Positions 18,317 through 26,522 of a stretch of 64,000 nucleotides of DNA are shown piece after piece. Under the pieces are notes generated by a model. It was not told the origin of the DNA, did not search any database, and worked only from the letters and a program-made list of their open reading frames with translations. Source of the stretch: Oceanitalea sp047302425. GTDB taxonomy: Bacteria; Actinomycetota; Actinomycetes; Actinomycetales; Actinomycetaceae. Numbering within the stretch: position 1 is the stretch's first letter; each line of letters begins with the position of its first letter. The position numbers and the translations under genes were made by a program. Location of the stretch: contig NZ_CP154855.1 of NCBI RefSeq assembly GCF_047302425.1, positions 434,001 through 498,000 of the forward strand, in the 5' to 3' direction.

Positions 18317-18361
18317 AACGTGTGGACTTCGTGACGCCCCAGGTCGCAAAGTCCGCACGTT
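18317..18361. repeat. Imperfect 19-bp inverted repeat between udgX and the LmeA-like gene
   Basis: The left arm (18317-18335, AACGTGTGGACTTCGTGAC) and the right arm (18343-18361, GTCGCAAAGTCCGCACGTT) match at 16 of 19 positions across a 7-nt loop. It sits in the divergent 166-bp gap, about 75 bp from the udgX start and 48 bp from the LmeA-like start. The size and loop fit a REP-type palindrome or a dimer operator. It does not share arm sequence with the palindrome at 12624. Confidence 0.65.
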
Positions 18362-18408
18362 GTCACGTGGGGTGAGCCCCGGCCGGAAGCGCCCGTACCG
18401 TTGTCCCC

Positions 18409-19098
18409 ATGCGCCGTCTCGCCACCGTCCTTCTCGTGCTCCTCGTCGTCCTCGCGGTCGGCGGGACGGTGGTCGACCGCGTCCTCGTGGCGCGCACCGA
18501 GGACCAGCTGCTCGCCGAGGCGCGCGGCCGCCTCGACCTCGCGCAGGACGCCGATGTCGAGATCGACGGCTTCCCCTTCCTCACCCAGGTGGTGTCCGGG
18601 CGGCTGTCGGAGGTGCGGGCCACCAGCTCGACGCTCGTCCTCGAGGGCTTCGAGCTCACCGACGTCCGGGTGGCGCTGCGCGGCGTCGCGCCGGAGGAGC
18701 CCTACCCGGCCGAGGCCGTCGAGATCAACGCCGAGATCCCGGGCGCGGCGCTGCAGCAGGCGCTCGGCAACTCGCTCGACCTCCCCGGCGCCACGCTCGA
18801 AGTCGCCAACGGCCTCCTGCAGCTGGGTGCCGAGGTCGGTGGCCTCGAGCTCGCCGTGCTCCTCGAGCCGGTGCTCGTCGACGGCGCGATCGGCGTCGAG
18901 CTCGGCGAGATCTCCGTCGGCGACGCCAGCGTCCCGCGCCCCCTCGTCTCCGCCGTCGAGGAGCTCGTCGCTGACGTGCGGGTCGAAGTCCCCGGCCTGC
19001 CCGAGGGGCTGGCCCCCACCCGGCTCGAGGTCGGCGAGGACGCCGTCGAGCTGCGACTCGAGGGCCGCGACGTCGAGCTCGGCGCCTGGGTGGGCTAG
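18409..19098 (+). CDS. DUF2993 (LmeA-like) envelope protein
   Basis: A 229-residue protein with an N-terminal hydrophobic segment (residues 5-22, LATVLLVLLVVLAVGGTVV) that anchors or exports it. The remainder matches the DUF2993 pattern: EIDGFPFLTQVVSGRLSEV near residues 50-68, then repeating beta-strand segments with an amphipathic character. LmeA of mycobacteria binds phospholipid and affects lipomannan elongation; in this organism the role is only inferred to be in the cell envelope. Its TAG stop overlaps the stop codon of the convergent CopD-CtaG gene (CTAG). Confidence 0.8.
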   Translation: MRRLATVLLVLLVVLAVGGTVVDRVLVARTEDQLLAEARGRLDLAQDADVEIDGFPFLTQVVSGRLSEVRATSSTLVLEGFELTDVRVALRGVAPEEPYPAEAVEINAEIPGAALQQALGNSLDLPGATLEVANGLLQLGAEVGGLELAVLLEPVLVDGAIGVELGEISVGDASVPRPLVSAVEELVADVRVEVPGLPEGLAPTRLEVGEDAVELRLEGRDVELGAWVG

Positions 19099-21110
19099 CG
19101 GGGAGCGCCGTCCTGCTCGGCCATCTGCGCGAGACGGGCGTTGTACTCGGCCAGGGCGGCGTCGTCGTCGCGGTCGGCCTGGCGGTCGGTGCGGCGGGTG
19201 ACGCGCTCCTCGTCCCGCGCCCACGCGATCGCGACCGAGACGGCGAGCACGAGGGTGGGCAGCTCCCCGATGCCCCAGGCGATCGCGCCGCCCGCCTCCT
19301 GGTCGGCAAGCGCGTCCACGCCCCACGGCAGGCCCAGGCGTCCGAAGTGGTCGCCGGCGAAGAGCGTGGAGGCCTGCATGACGGAGACGCCGAAGAAGGC
19401 GTGGAAGGCCATCGTCGCGAAGAGGAGGAGCAGGCGCATGGGGTAGCGCGGGCGGCTGGGTCCGGGGTCCACACCGATGAGCGCGTTGGCGAACATGTAC
19501 CCGGCGAGGGTGAAGTGGACGACCATGAGGACGTGGCCCACGTGGGTGCTCAGCGCCAGCTCGAAGAGCGGTGAGTAGTAGAAGACGATCATCGAGCCGG
19601 CGAAGTTGACCGCCGCCGTGCCCGGATGGGCGAAGAAGCGCGCCCAGCGGGAGTGGACGGTGGCGAGCAGCCACTCGCGCGGGCCGCGCGAGCCGTCCTC
19701 GCGGGTGGGCAGCGCGCGCACCGCGAGGGTGATCGGGGCGCCGACGACGAGGAAGATCGGCACGACCATCGCGAGCAGCATGTGCTGGATCATGTGGGCG
19801 CTGAACATGACGACGCCGTAGACCGTGGGCCCACCGGACGTCACCCACGCGAAGAGCAGGAGTCCCGCGACCCACGAGGCCGTCCGCGGCAGGGACCACC
19901 GGTCCCCGCGGCGGCGCAGCCGCACGACCCAGCGGACGTAGACGCCGATGCCGATGACGGCGAGGAGGCCGAAGAGCACGTCGGGCCGCCACTCGGTGAC
20001 CCACGTGGCCAGGCTCGGCTCGGGCGGCGCCGGGTAGCCGGTGATCTCCCGCACCGGGCTCGGCTGGCTCGCCGGCTCCTGCGGCACCGGCGGGGCGGAG
20101 GAGCCGAGCGCCACCGAGACGCCGATGACGGCGCCCATGAGGACGACCTCGCCCACCGCCAGGCGCCAGAACGCGGCCGGCCGCTCGGCGGCCGCCGGCA
20201 CGGTGCGTCGCCGGTGCGCCCAGCCCATGAGCCCGAGGACGACGAACATCACCGTCTTGGCCACGAGCAGCAGCCCGTAGTCGGTGCCGAACAGGCCGTC
20301 GAGGCTGCCCACCCGCACCCAGCCGTTGACGACGCCGGAGACGCCGACGAGCGCGAAGCTCCAGCCGGCGAGGGTGGAGAAGCGGCGCAGCGCCGGCCCG
20401 CGGTCGGTGCCCAGGCGCCGCGCGACGACGCAGAGCACCGCCAGGCCGCCGGCCCACACGCTGATCGAGCCGATGTGCAGCCACATCGCCGAGACCGCGA
20501 GGTTGTGGCTCGCCGCGCCAGCGGCGTGGCCGGTCAGGGCGATCGGCACGACCGTGGCGAGCGCGAGCACCCCCGCGAGGGCCGCCGCCGTCGGCGTCGT
20601 GACCGCGAAGGCGACGGTGGCCAGGACAGCGGCCATGAGCGTGGCGACGAGGTGCGCCTGCCCCATGGGGATGTCGGTGACGAACTGCGCGAGCTCGGCC
20701 CCGAAGGTCGGCTCGTCCAGCCCGCGGCCGGACGTGCGCGCGTAGGTGAGGACGATGCGCACGAGGCTCGCGAGCGTCCACACGACGGCGGCGACGGCGG
20801 CGGCCCGGGCGGCGAGCGCCCACGCGGCGCCGTCGACGGCGACCCGCGGCCGGCGCCGGCCGTCCCCGCGCCCCGCGTGCGGCAGGACGAGCGCGCACAT
20901 CGCCAGGGCGCCGATCGTCACGGCCGCGGCGCCGTCGGCGACGACGGTGACGAGCGGGACGCCCCAGCGGACGACGGCGCCCGGGTCGAGCACCGCGGAG
21001 GGGTCCGCCGCCCCGGAGAACAGCAGCCCGGCGACCACGAGCGCGAACGCCGCGACCGCGGCCCCGACGAGGGCGAGGGCCGGGCGCTGGCGGGGCAGGG
21101 GCGTGGTCAC
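19095..21110 (-). CDS. CopD-CtaG fusion membrane protein
   Basis: A 671-residue polytopic membrane protein. The N-terminal half (about 1-340) resembles CopD copper-resistance proteins (SHNLAVSAMWLHIGSISVWAG). The C-terminal half (about 370-640) resembles CtaG/caa3 oxidase assembly proteins, with histidine-rich helices AHMIQHMLLAMVVPIFLVVG, FAHPGTAAVNFAGS and HVGHVLMVVHFTLAGYMFAN. Such fusions are common in Actinomycetota and are thought to deliver copper to cytochrome c oxidase. GTG at 21110 was chosen because the reading-frame extension beyond it is charged and lacks membrane segments. It is divergent from the moxR operon with an 88-bp gap. Confidence 0.85.
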   Translation of the reverse strand: MTTPLPRQRPALALVGAAVAAFALVVAGLLFSGAADPSAVLDPGAVVRWGVPLVTVVADGAAAVTIGALAMCALVLPHAGRGDGRRRPRVAVDGAAWALAARAAAVAAVVWTLASLVRIVLTYARTSGRGLDEPTFGAELAQFVTDIPMGQAHLVATLMAAVLATVAFAVTTPTAAALAGVLALATVVPIALTGHAAGAASHNLAVSAMWLHIGSISVWAGGLAVLCVVARRLGTDRGPALRRFSTLAGWSFALVGVSGVVNGWVRVGSLDGLFGTDYGLLLVAKTVMFVVLGLMGWAHRRRTVPAAAERPAAFWRLAVGEVVLMGAVIGVSVALGSSAPPVPQEPASQPSPVREITGYPAPPEPSLATWVTEWRPDVLFGLLAVIGIGVYVRWVVRLRRRGDRWSLPRTASWVAGLLLFAWVTSGGPTVYGVVMFSAHMIQHMLLAMVVPIFLVVGAPITLAVRALPTREDGSRGPREWLLATVHSRWARFFAHPGTAAVNFAGSMIVFYYSPLFELALSTHVGHVLMVVHFTLAGYMFANALIGVDPGPSRPRYPMRLLLLFATMAFHAFFGVSVMQASTLFAGDHFGRLGLPWGVDALADQEAGGAIAWGIGELPTLVLAVSVAIAWARDEERVTRRTDRQADRDDDAALAEYNARLAQMAEQDGAPR

Positions 21111-21165
21111 CTCTCCAGGGTAGATCCAGGCTCGGGTGGCATACTCGCGCGGGTACACGGCGGGA

Positions 21166-21183
21166 GGGTGGCACTGGCCACCC
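21166..21183 (+). promoter_or_regulatory. Perfect hairpin in the leader of the moxR operon
   Basis: GGGTGGC-ACTG-GCCACCC forms a 7-bp perfect stem with a 4-nt loop, ending 15 bp before the moxR start and just upstream of the AGGGGAA ribosome site. A candidate -10 element CATACT lies upstream at 21140-21145. The position suits a leader hairpin or an operator; a regulatory effect is inferred only. Confidence 0.4.
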
Positions 21184-21198
21184 GGGAACAGGGGAACG

Positions 21199-22221
21199 AT
21201 GACGACACCGAGCGGCGCGGGCCTGGCGCCCAGCACGGCCACCATCGAGCACGGCGACCTCCAGCGCTCCGCGGAGCTGCTCGGGCGGGTCAACGCCATC
21301 TTCGGCCAGCGGGTCATCGGCCAGGAGGCGCTGCGCACCGCGCTCGTCTCCACCCTCCTCGCGGGCGGGCACATCCTCCTCGAGTCCGTCCCCGGCCTGG
21401 CGAAGACGACGGCGGCGCAGACCCTGGCCTCGGCGGTCTCCGGCACCTTCCACCGGATCCAGTGCACCCCGGACCTCATGCCCAACGACATCGTCGGCAC
21501 CCAGATCTTCAACTACGCGACGGGCCAGTTCACCACCCAGCTCGGCCCCGTCCACGCCAACCTCGTCCTCCTCGACGAGATCAACCGCTCGAGCGCCAAG
21601 ACGCAGTCGGCGATGCTCGAGGCGATGCAGGAGAAGCAGACCTCTATCGGCGGCGAGGTCTTCCCGCTGCCCAAGCCCTTCATGGTGCTCGCGACGCAGA
21701 ACCCCATCGAGGAGGAGGGCACCTACGTGCTCCCCGAGGCCCAGATGGACCGCTTCCTCGTCAAGGAGGTCCTCACCTACCCCACGCCGAACGAGGAGAT
21801 CAGCGTCCTCGACGGCATCAGCTCCGGCTCCTTCGACGCGCCGCTGCGCAGCGAGCCGATCAGCCTCGACGACGTCGTCTTCCTCCAGCGCCTCGCCGCG
21901 CAGGTCTACGTCGACGCCTCGATCAAGCAGTACATCGTCGCCGTCGTCAACACCACGCGCGGCGGCGGGCCCCGCCCGCTGCCGAAGTTCTCCCAGCACG
22001 TGCGCGTGGGCGCCAGCCCCCGTGGCGCGATCGCGCTCATGCGGGTGGCCCAGGCGCACGCCCTCCAGCAGGGCCGCACCTACGTCGTGCCCGACGACGT
22101 CAAGGCGCTGAGCCACAGCGTGCTGCGCCACCGGCTCGTGCGCACCTACGACGCCCTGGCGAACAACGTCGCCCCCGAGGCGCTCATCGACGCCGTCTTC
22201 GCCGCCGTCCCCGCCCCGTAG
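21199..22221 (+). CDS. MoxR-family AAA+ ATPase
   Basis: A 340-residue AAA+ chaperone-like ATPase. Walker A is ESVPGLAKTT (about 60-69), Walker B is LVLLDEINR (about 117-125), and the conserved ATQNPIEEEGTYVLPEAQMDRF follows with the arginine finger region. MoxR proteins work with VWA-domain partners to mature or activate enzymes or envelope proteins. It is the first gene of a six-gene operon (MoxR, DUF58, small membrane protein, two VWA proteins, TPR-like protein). The ATG at 21199 follows AGGGGAA; an earlier GTG/ATG frame extension reads into the leader hairpin. Confidence 0.95.
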   Translation: MTTPSGAGLAPSTATIEHGDLQRSAELLGRVNAIFGQRVIGQEALRTALVSTLLAGGHILLESVPGLAKTTAAQTLASAVSGTFHRIQCTPDLMPNDIVGTQIFNYATGQFTTQLGPVHANLVLLDEINRSSAKTQSAMLEAMQEKQTSIGGEVFPLPKPFMVLATQNPIEEEGTYVLPEAQMDRFLVKEVLTYPTPNEEISVLDGISSGSFDAPLRSEPISLDDVVFLQRLAAQVYVDASIKQYIVAVVNTTRGGGPRPLPKFSQHVRVGASPRGAIALMRVAQAHALQQGRTYVVPDDVKALSHSVLRHRLVRTYDALANNVAPEALIDAVFAAVPAP

Positions 22222-22229
22222 GCAGCCGG

Positions 22230-23117
22230 ATGTCGAGCGCCTCCCGCCTGGCGAAGGTCCGTGCGCGTCTGGACCTTCCCACGGTCCGGCGCGCCTCGGG
22301 CCTGCTCGACGGGCACCACCGCTCGATCTTCACCGGCCACGGGCAGGACTTCGACGACATGGTCGAGTACCACCCGGGCGACGACGTCGGCGACATCGAC
22401 TGGAAGGCCTCGGCGCGCACCGGACACCCGGTGATCCGGCGCTTCGTCCACGAGTCGAACCTCGCGATGGTCCTCGCCGTGGACACCGGCCGCTCGATGG
22501 CCGCCACCGCCCCGAGCGGGGAGCGCAAGTCCGAGATCGCGCTCTTCGCGGCCGACGTCGTCGCCTATCTCGCGCGGGCGCGCGGGGACCTCGTGGGCCT
22601 CGTCGCGGGCGACTCGCGGCGCATCACCCAGGTCCCGGCGCGCGGCGGCACCGGGCACATGGAGATGCTCCTGCGCCTCCTCGAGAGCGAGCTCACCCGC
22701 GACGCACCCGTCTCGGACCTCTCCCGCGTCCTCGACCGCATCCTCACCTCGGCCACCCGCCGCACGCTCGTCGTGCTCATCACCGACGAGGCCCGCCCGG
22801 CCCTGAGCGACGAGGACGCCCTGCGCCGGCTGCGCACCCGCCACGACGTCATGGTCATCTCCGTGGCCGACGCCGTGCCCACCACCCCGGGGCTGGGGCC
22901 GGTCGCCGACGTCGAGGGCGGGCTCGTCCTGCCCCCCTTCCTCCAGCGCGACCGCCGCCTGCACGCGGCGGCGACCACCGCCGTCGCCAACCGCAAGAAG
23001 CGGGTGCGGGACATGCTGCGGCGCCGCGGCGTCGAGCACGTCGTCGCCGCCAGTTCCGACGACGTCGTCGACGCCCTCATCGACCTGTTCAGGAGGCAGC
23101 GACGTGTCCGGAGCTGA
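22230..23117 (+). CDS. DUF58 / VWA-like MoxR partner protein
   Basis: A 295-residue cytosolic protein of the DUF58 family, always seen with MoxR ATPases. The diagnostic segment HPGDDVGDIDWKASARTGHPVIRRF covers residues about 49-73. A von Willebrand-like stretch follows with AVDTGRSMAATAP, where the metal site is D-T-G-R-S, so MIDAS-like binding is plausible. It begins 8 bp after the moxR stop and overlaps the next gene by 14 bp, which indicates tight co-translation. Confidence 0.92.
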   Translation: MSSASRLAKVRARLDLPTVRRASGLLDGHHRSIFTGHGQDFDDMVEYHPGDDVGDIDWKASARTGHPVIRRFVHESNLAMVLAVDTGRSMAATAPSGERKSEIALFAADVVAYLARARGDLVGLVAGDSRRITQVPARGGTGHMEMLLRLLESELTRDAPVSDLSRVLDRILTSATRRTLVVLITDEARPALSDEDALRRLRTRHDVMVISVADAVPTTPGLGPVADVEGGLVLPPFLQRDRRLHAAATTAVANRKKRVRDMLRRRGVEHVVAASSDDVVDALIDLFRRQRRVRS

Positions 23118-23559
23118 GTCCCTCCTGCCCCCCGAGTCCTACTCCACGTGGGTGCCGGTCGTCGGCGTCCTGCTCCTGCTGGCCGTCGCCGGCTGGTACG
23201 CCTTCGTCCTCCTCTCCACCCGCCGGCCCGACCGCCCGCGCGAGCCGGGGCCGCTGAGCCCGGACGGCCGCGCCCGCTTCGAGGAGGACGTCGAGGCGGC
23301 GCTCGCGGCCTACCGCGCCGGCGAGAGCGACGTGCGCGGCCTGCACCTCGAGCTCGCGCGCATCATGCGCTCCTTCGCCTCCGAGCGGCTCGGGCGCGAC
23401 GTGCGCTCGTGGACCGCCCGCGAGGTCGCCGAGCACGACCCGACGGCGCAGCTGGGCGACCTGCTGCACCGCTGGGAGGAGCCCTCCTTCGCGCGGCGCA
23501 GCGACGCGGAGGCCGAGACCGCCGCGAGCAGCGCCCGGGAGGTGATCCGCCGGTGGTGA
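23104..23559 (+). CDS. Small single-pass membrane protein of MoxR operon (DUF4381-like)
   Basis: A 151-residue protein with one membrane segment (about 16-37, VPVVGVLLLLAVAGWYAFVL), then a basic cytosolic stretch and a helical C-terminal domain. Position between DUF58 and VWA genes and the TM-plus-helical layout match the DUF4381-type component of Bat/MoxR operons. The GTG at 23104 has AGGAGG upstream and lies within the end of the DUF58 gene. The stop overlaps the ATG of the first VWA gene (TGATG). Exact family membership is inferred from synteny. Confidence 0.75.
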   Translation: MSGAESLLPPESYSTWVPVVGVLLLLAVAGWYAFVLLSTRRPDRPREPGPLSPDGRARFEEDVEAALAAYRAGESDVRGLHLELARIMRSFASERLGRDVRSWTAREVAEHDPTAQLGDLLHRWEEPSFARRSDAEAETAASSAREVIRRW

Positions 23560-24575
23560 TGCTCATGGCGTGGCTCATCCCCGTCACCCTCGGGCTCGTG
23601 CTGGTCGCCGCCGTCCTCGGCTGGTTCCGGCCGCGGCGCGCCCGCGAGACCCGCTCGGTGCGCTGGGTGGCCAACACCGCCTACCTGCGGCGCCTGCCCA
23701 CCTACCGCCGGCGCATGCGCCTGTACCAGGTGGCCCTGGGCGGCGTCGGCGTCTTCACGCTCGTCGCCGCGCTCGGCTCCGCGCTCCTGCTCGCGCGCCC
23801 GGCGGACCGCGACGTGCGCGCCGAGGTCCTCGCCACCCGCGACATCGTCCTGTGCCTCGACGTGTCCGGCTCGATGATCGAGTTCGACACCGAGATCGTC
23901 CAGACCTTCTCCGAGATGGTCGAGAGCTTCGACGGCGAGCGCATCGCCCTGTCGGTGTGGAACTCCACCTCCCGCACCGTCTTCCCGCTCACCGACGACT
24001 ACGCGCTCGTCACCGACGAGCTCGACGCCGCGGGCCGGGCCCTGGACGTCGACCTCGACGATTTCCTCCTCGCGCCCGAGGCGCTCGACCGGCTCGAGGA
24101 CTTCGTCTCCGGCACGATGTCGCTGGACCCGAACTCCTCCTCCCTCGTCGGCGACGGGCTGGCCACCTGCGCCTACGCCTTCGACGAGACCGACACCGAG
24201 CGCTCGCGCTCGATCATCATCGCGACGGACAACCAGGTGCTCGGCGACCCGATCTTCAGCCTCCAGGAGGCCGCCGACCTCGCCGCCGAGCGCGACATCC
24301 GCCTCTACGGCCTGTTCGCCTCCTCTGACGAGTCCTACTCCGCGGAGAACGAGGAGGCCTATCGGCAGGCGATCACCGGGCACGGCGGGCTGGTCTACAA
24401 CGCCGACGACCCCGGCGCCGTCGACGCGATCATCGAGGACATCGCCTCCCAGCAGGCCGTCGAGCTCGACGCCGACCCGGAGGTCGTCGTCACCGACCGC
24501 CCCGAGACCGTCCTGTGGCTCGCCGTCGCCGGGGTCGCCGGTCTCGTCCTGGCCGCGTGGAGGCTGCGCTCATGA
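23559..24575 (+). CDS. VWA-domain membrane protein 1 (BatA-like)
   Basis: A 338-residue protein with an N-terminal membrane segment (about 3-22), a second hydrophobic segment near residues 60-80, a periplasm/cytoplasm-facing von Willebrand factor A domain, and a C-terminal membrane helix (LWLAVAGVAGLVLAAW). The MIDAS motif is complete: DVSGSM near residue 108 for D-x-S-x-S, with a distal SIIIATDNQ strand. ATG at 23559 overlaps the previous stop; GTG codons at 23553 and 23556 are alternatives. It is predicted to work with MoxR as in Bat/Aer systems for envelope stress or complex assembly. Confidence 0.9.
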   Translation: MLMAWLIPVTLGLVLVAAVLGWFRPRRARETRSVRWVANTAYLRRLPTYRRRMRLYQVALGGVGVFTLVAALGSALLLARPADRDVRAEVLATRDIVLCLDVSGSMIEFDTEIVQTFSEMVESFDGERIALSVWNSTSRTVFPLTDDYALVTDELDAAGRALDVDLDDFLLAPEALDRLEDFVSGTMSLDPNSSSLVGDGLATCAYAFDETDTERSRSIIIATDNQVLGDPIFSLQEAADLAAERDIRLYGLFASSDESYSAENEEAYRQAITGHGGLVYNADDPGAVDAIIEDIASQQAVELDADPEVVVTDRPETVLWLAVAGVAGLVLAAWRLRS

Positions 24576-25615
24576 TCCTGCGTCTCGCGTGGCCGCTGTG
24601 GGTCACCGCCCTGGTCCTCCTGCCGCTCCTCGTCGTCTGCGTCCTCGCCGCCGTGCGCGCCCGGCACAGCGAGGACGGCACCTTCGCCGCCTGGCTGCGC
24701 CGCGGCGGCATGGTCCTCGCGCTCGCCGTGGTCGCGCTGGGCCCCGCCGTCCCGAGCACGACGACGACGGTCGCGACCAACGTCGAGATGTTCTTCGTCG
24801 TCGACCGCACCGGCTCCATGGCCGCGGAGGACTACGACGGCGGACGCCCGCGCCTGGACGGCGTGCGCCATGACGTCGAGGCGCTCGTCGAGGCGATGCC
24901 CGGCGCCCGCTACTCCGTCATCACCTTCGACTCCCAGGCCGCCCGCCAGCTGCCCCTCACCACCGACGCGCGCGCCGTGCGGACCTGGGCGGAGACCCTC
25001 GTCCAGGAGATCACCTACTACTCGGCCGGCTCCGCCGTCGACCGCCCGCTGCCCGCGCTGCGCAGCGCCCTCGAGGGCGCGGCGGAGCGCAACCCGGAGA
25101 ACGTGCGGATCGTCTTCCTCCTCTCCGACGGCGAGAACACCCGCGGCGACGGCGCGGGGGACAGCGAGCCGCAGTCCTACGAGGAGCTCGCCCCGCTCGT
25201 CGACGGCGGTGGGGTGCTCGGCTACGGCACGCCCGAGGGTGGGCGGATGCGCTACTACGACGGCACCGAGGGGACCGGTCCCGGGACCGACGCGCCGTGG
25301 ATCCTCGACGAGACCCAGCCCGACTCCCCGCCCGCCGTCTCGCGCATCGACGAGACCCAGCTGCGGAGGGTCGCCGAGCAGCTCGGGATCGACTACACCC
25401 ACCGCACCGCGCCCACCGACGTCAGCGGGCTCGTGGCCGACATCGACGCCGAGACGATCGCCGCGCAGGACGGGCGCCGCGAGGTGTCCGTCTACGAGGA
25501 CGTGTACTGGCCCGCGGCGGCCGTCCTCGCGGTCCTCCTCGCCTGGGAGGCCTGGTACCTGGCCCGCCGGTTCCCGCGACCCTTCACCGGCCGCCGAGAG
25601 GGGAGCGCCGCATGA
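24572..25615 (+). CDS. VWA-domain membrane protein 2 (BatB-like)
   Basis: A 347-residue paralogue-like VWA protein with two N-terminal hydrophobic segments (about 5-30 and 45-60), a VWA domain, and a C-terminal membrane helix (PAAAVLAVLLAWEAWYLA). Its metal site reads DRTGSM, with Thr in place of the first Ser of D-x-S-x-S, and a distal FLLSDGENT strand is present. ATGA overlaps couple it to both neighbours. The arrangement of two VWA proteins followed by a TPR-like protein mirrors BatA-BatB-BatC/E of other phyla. Confidence 0.88.
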   Translation: MILRLAWPLWVTALVLLPLLVVCVLAAVRARHSEDGTFAAWLRRGGMVLALAVVALGPAVPSTTTTVATNVEMFFVVDRTGSMAAEDYDGGRPRLDGVRHDVEALVEAMPGARYSVITFDSQAARQLPLTTDARAVRTWAETLVQEITYYSAGSAVDRPLPALRSALEGAAERNPENVRIVFLLSDGENTRGDGAGDSEPQSYEELAPLVDGGGVLGYGTPEGGRMRYYDGTEGTGPGTDAPWILDETQPDSPPAVSRIDETQLRRVAEQLGIDYTHRTAPTDVSGLVADIDAETIAAQDGRREVSVYEDVYWPAAAVLAVLLAWEAWYLARRFPRPFTGRREGSAA

Positions 25616-26454
25616 GCGCCGACGACGCAGCCCGGCCCGGTCGCGAGGCGCGGCCGCCGCTGCCCAGCCACCTGCGCCGTCGTCGCCGGCTGCTCGCGGG
25701 GTCGGCGCCGGTGGTGCTGGCCTTCCTCGTCGCCGGCTCCCTGCTGGTCGGGACCGTGCTCGGCAACGTCCTGGGCACGCGCGAGTACGACGCCCAGCGC
25801 TTCCCCGAGGCGGCGCGGCAGTACGAGGCCCAGCAGCGCTGGACCGGCGTCGCCGAGCAGTGGAAAGCCTGGTTCAACAGCGGCACGGCCCGGTACCGGG
25901 CCGAGGAGCACTTCCTCGCCGTCGAGGACCTGCGCGTCGCGCTCGAGCGCGTCCCGGAGGCCGGGCCGCTCCCGGGCGGACCGGAGGGCAGCAAGGCGCC
26001 CGAGTCGCCCGAGTGCCGGGTGCGGACCAACCTCTCCCTCGCCATCGAGGCGATGGGCGACGTCGCAGCCACCGACGACGCGGACCCCGGCATGGCCGAG
26101 ACCTACTTCGCCGAGGCGCAGGAGGTCATCGCGCCCTGCACGAGTTCCCAGGAGAACGAAGAGAGCTCCGAGCGTCAGAAGGACAAGGAGGAGCAGGCGC
26201 GCGAGGACCAGCAGCAGCCGCAGGAGGAGCCGAGCGAGCAGCCGCCCGGCGAGCCGGACGACGAGCCCACCGACGAGCCGACGGACGAGCCCACCGACGA
26301 GCCGAGCGACGAGCCGACGGAGGAGCCCACTCAGGAGCCCAGCGAGGATCCGCGCCGCGAGGAGCTCGAGGAGCGCAACCGCGACGCGGAGCGCGACCGG
26401 CAGGAGGAGCAGGAGCGGAGCGGCGGCGGCTTCGGCGGCGGCCAGAACTGGTAG
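25612..26454 (+). CDS. TPR-like membrane protein with acidic DEPT repeats (BatC/E-like)
   Basis: A 280-residue protein. A membrane segment at about 30-54 (APVVLAFLVAGSLLVGTVLG) is followed by a helical region with TPR-like spacing (YDAQRFPEAARQYEAQQRW, then NSGTARYRAEEHFLAVEDL). The C-terminal hundred residues are acidic and low-complexity, built from tandem DEPT/DEPS units, ending in a Gly-rich FGGGQNW. It overlaps the previous gene by ATGA and ends the MoxR operon. A TPR protein in last place fits the Bat model. The repeats may reflect DNA slippage and are likely surface-exposed. Confidence 0.8.
   Translation: MSADDAARPGREARPPLPSHLRRRRRLLAGSAPVVLAFLVAGSLLVGTVLGNVLGTREYDAQRFPEAARQYEAQQRWTGVAEQWKAWFNSGTARYRAEEHFLAVEDLRVALERVPEAGPLPGGPEGSKAPESPECRVRTNLSLAIEAMGDVAATDDADPGMAETYFAEAQEVIAPCTSSQENEESSERQKDKEEQAREDQQQPQEEPSEQPPGEPDDEPTDEPTDEPTDEPSDEPTEEPTQEPSEDPRREELEERNRDAERDRQEEQERSGGGFGGGQNW
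26259..26352 (+). repeat. 12-bp coding repeat (DEPT/EEPT units)
   Basis: About eight 12-bp units of the form GACGAGCCSACS encode D/E-E-P-T/S in tandem in the C-terminus of the TPR-like protein. Variation is mostly at third positions and in the last units (EEPT, QEPS, EDP). It is a low-complexity expansion and could vary in copy number between strains. Confidence 0.85.
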
Positions 26455-26522
26455 CCGTCCCACCTGCGCTTCGCCCGGCGCGGGAAGGACCTGCGGCGCG
26501 GGCGGCGGGGGTGCAGACTGAG

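Noticed and set aside
18148..22131. Very long minus-strand open frame of over 1300 codons
   Set aside because: It is a shadow frame across several well-supported genes, including the CopD-CtaG, moxR and udgX genes; its translation is Arg/Gly/Ala low-complexity with no domain.
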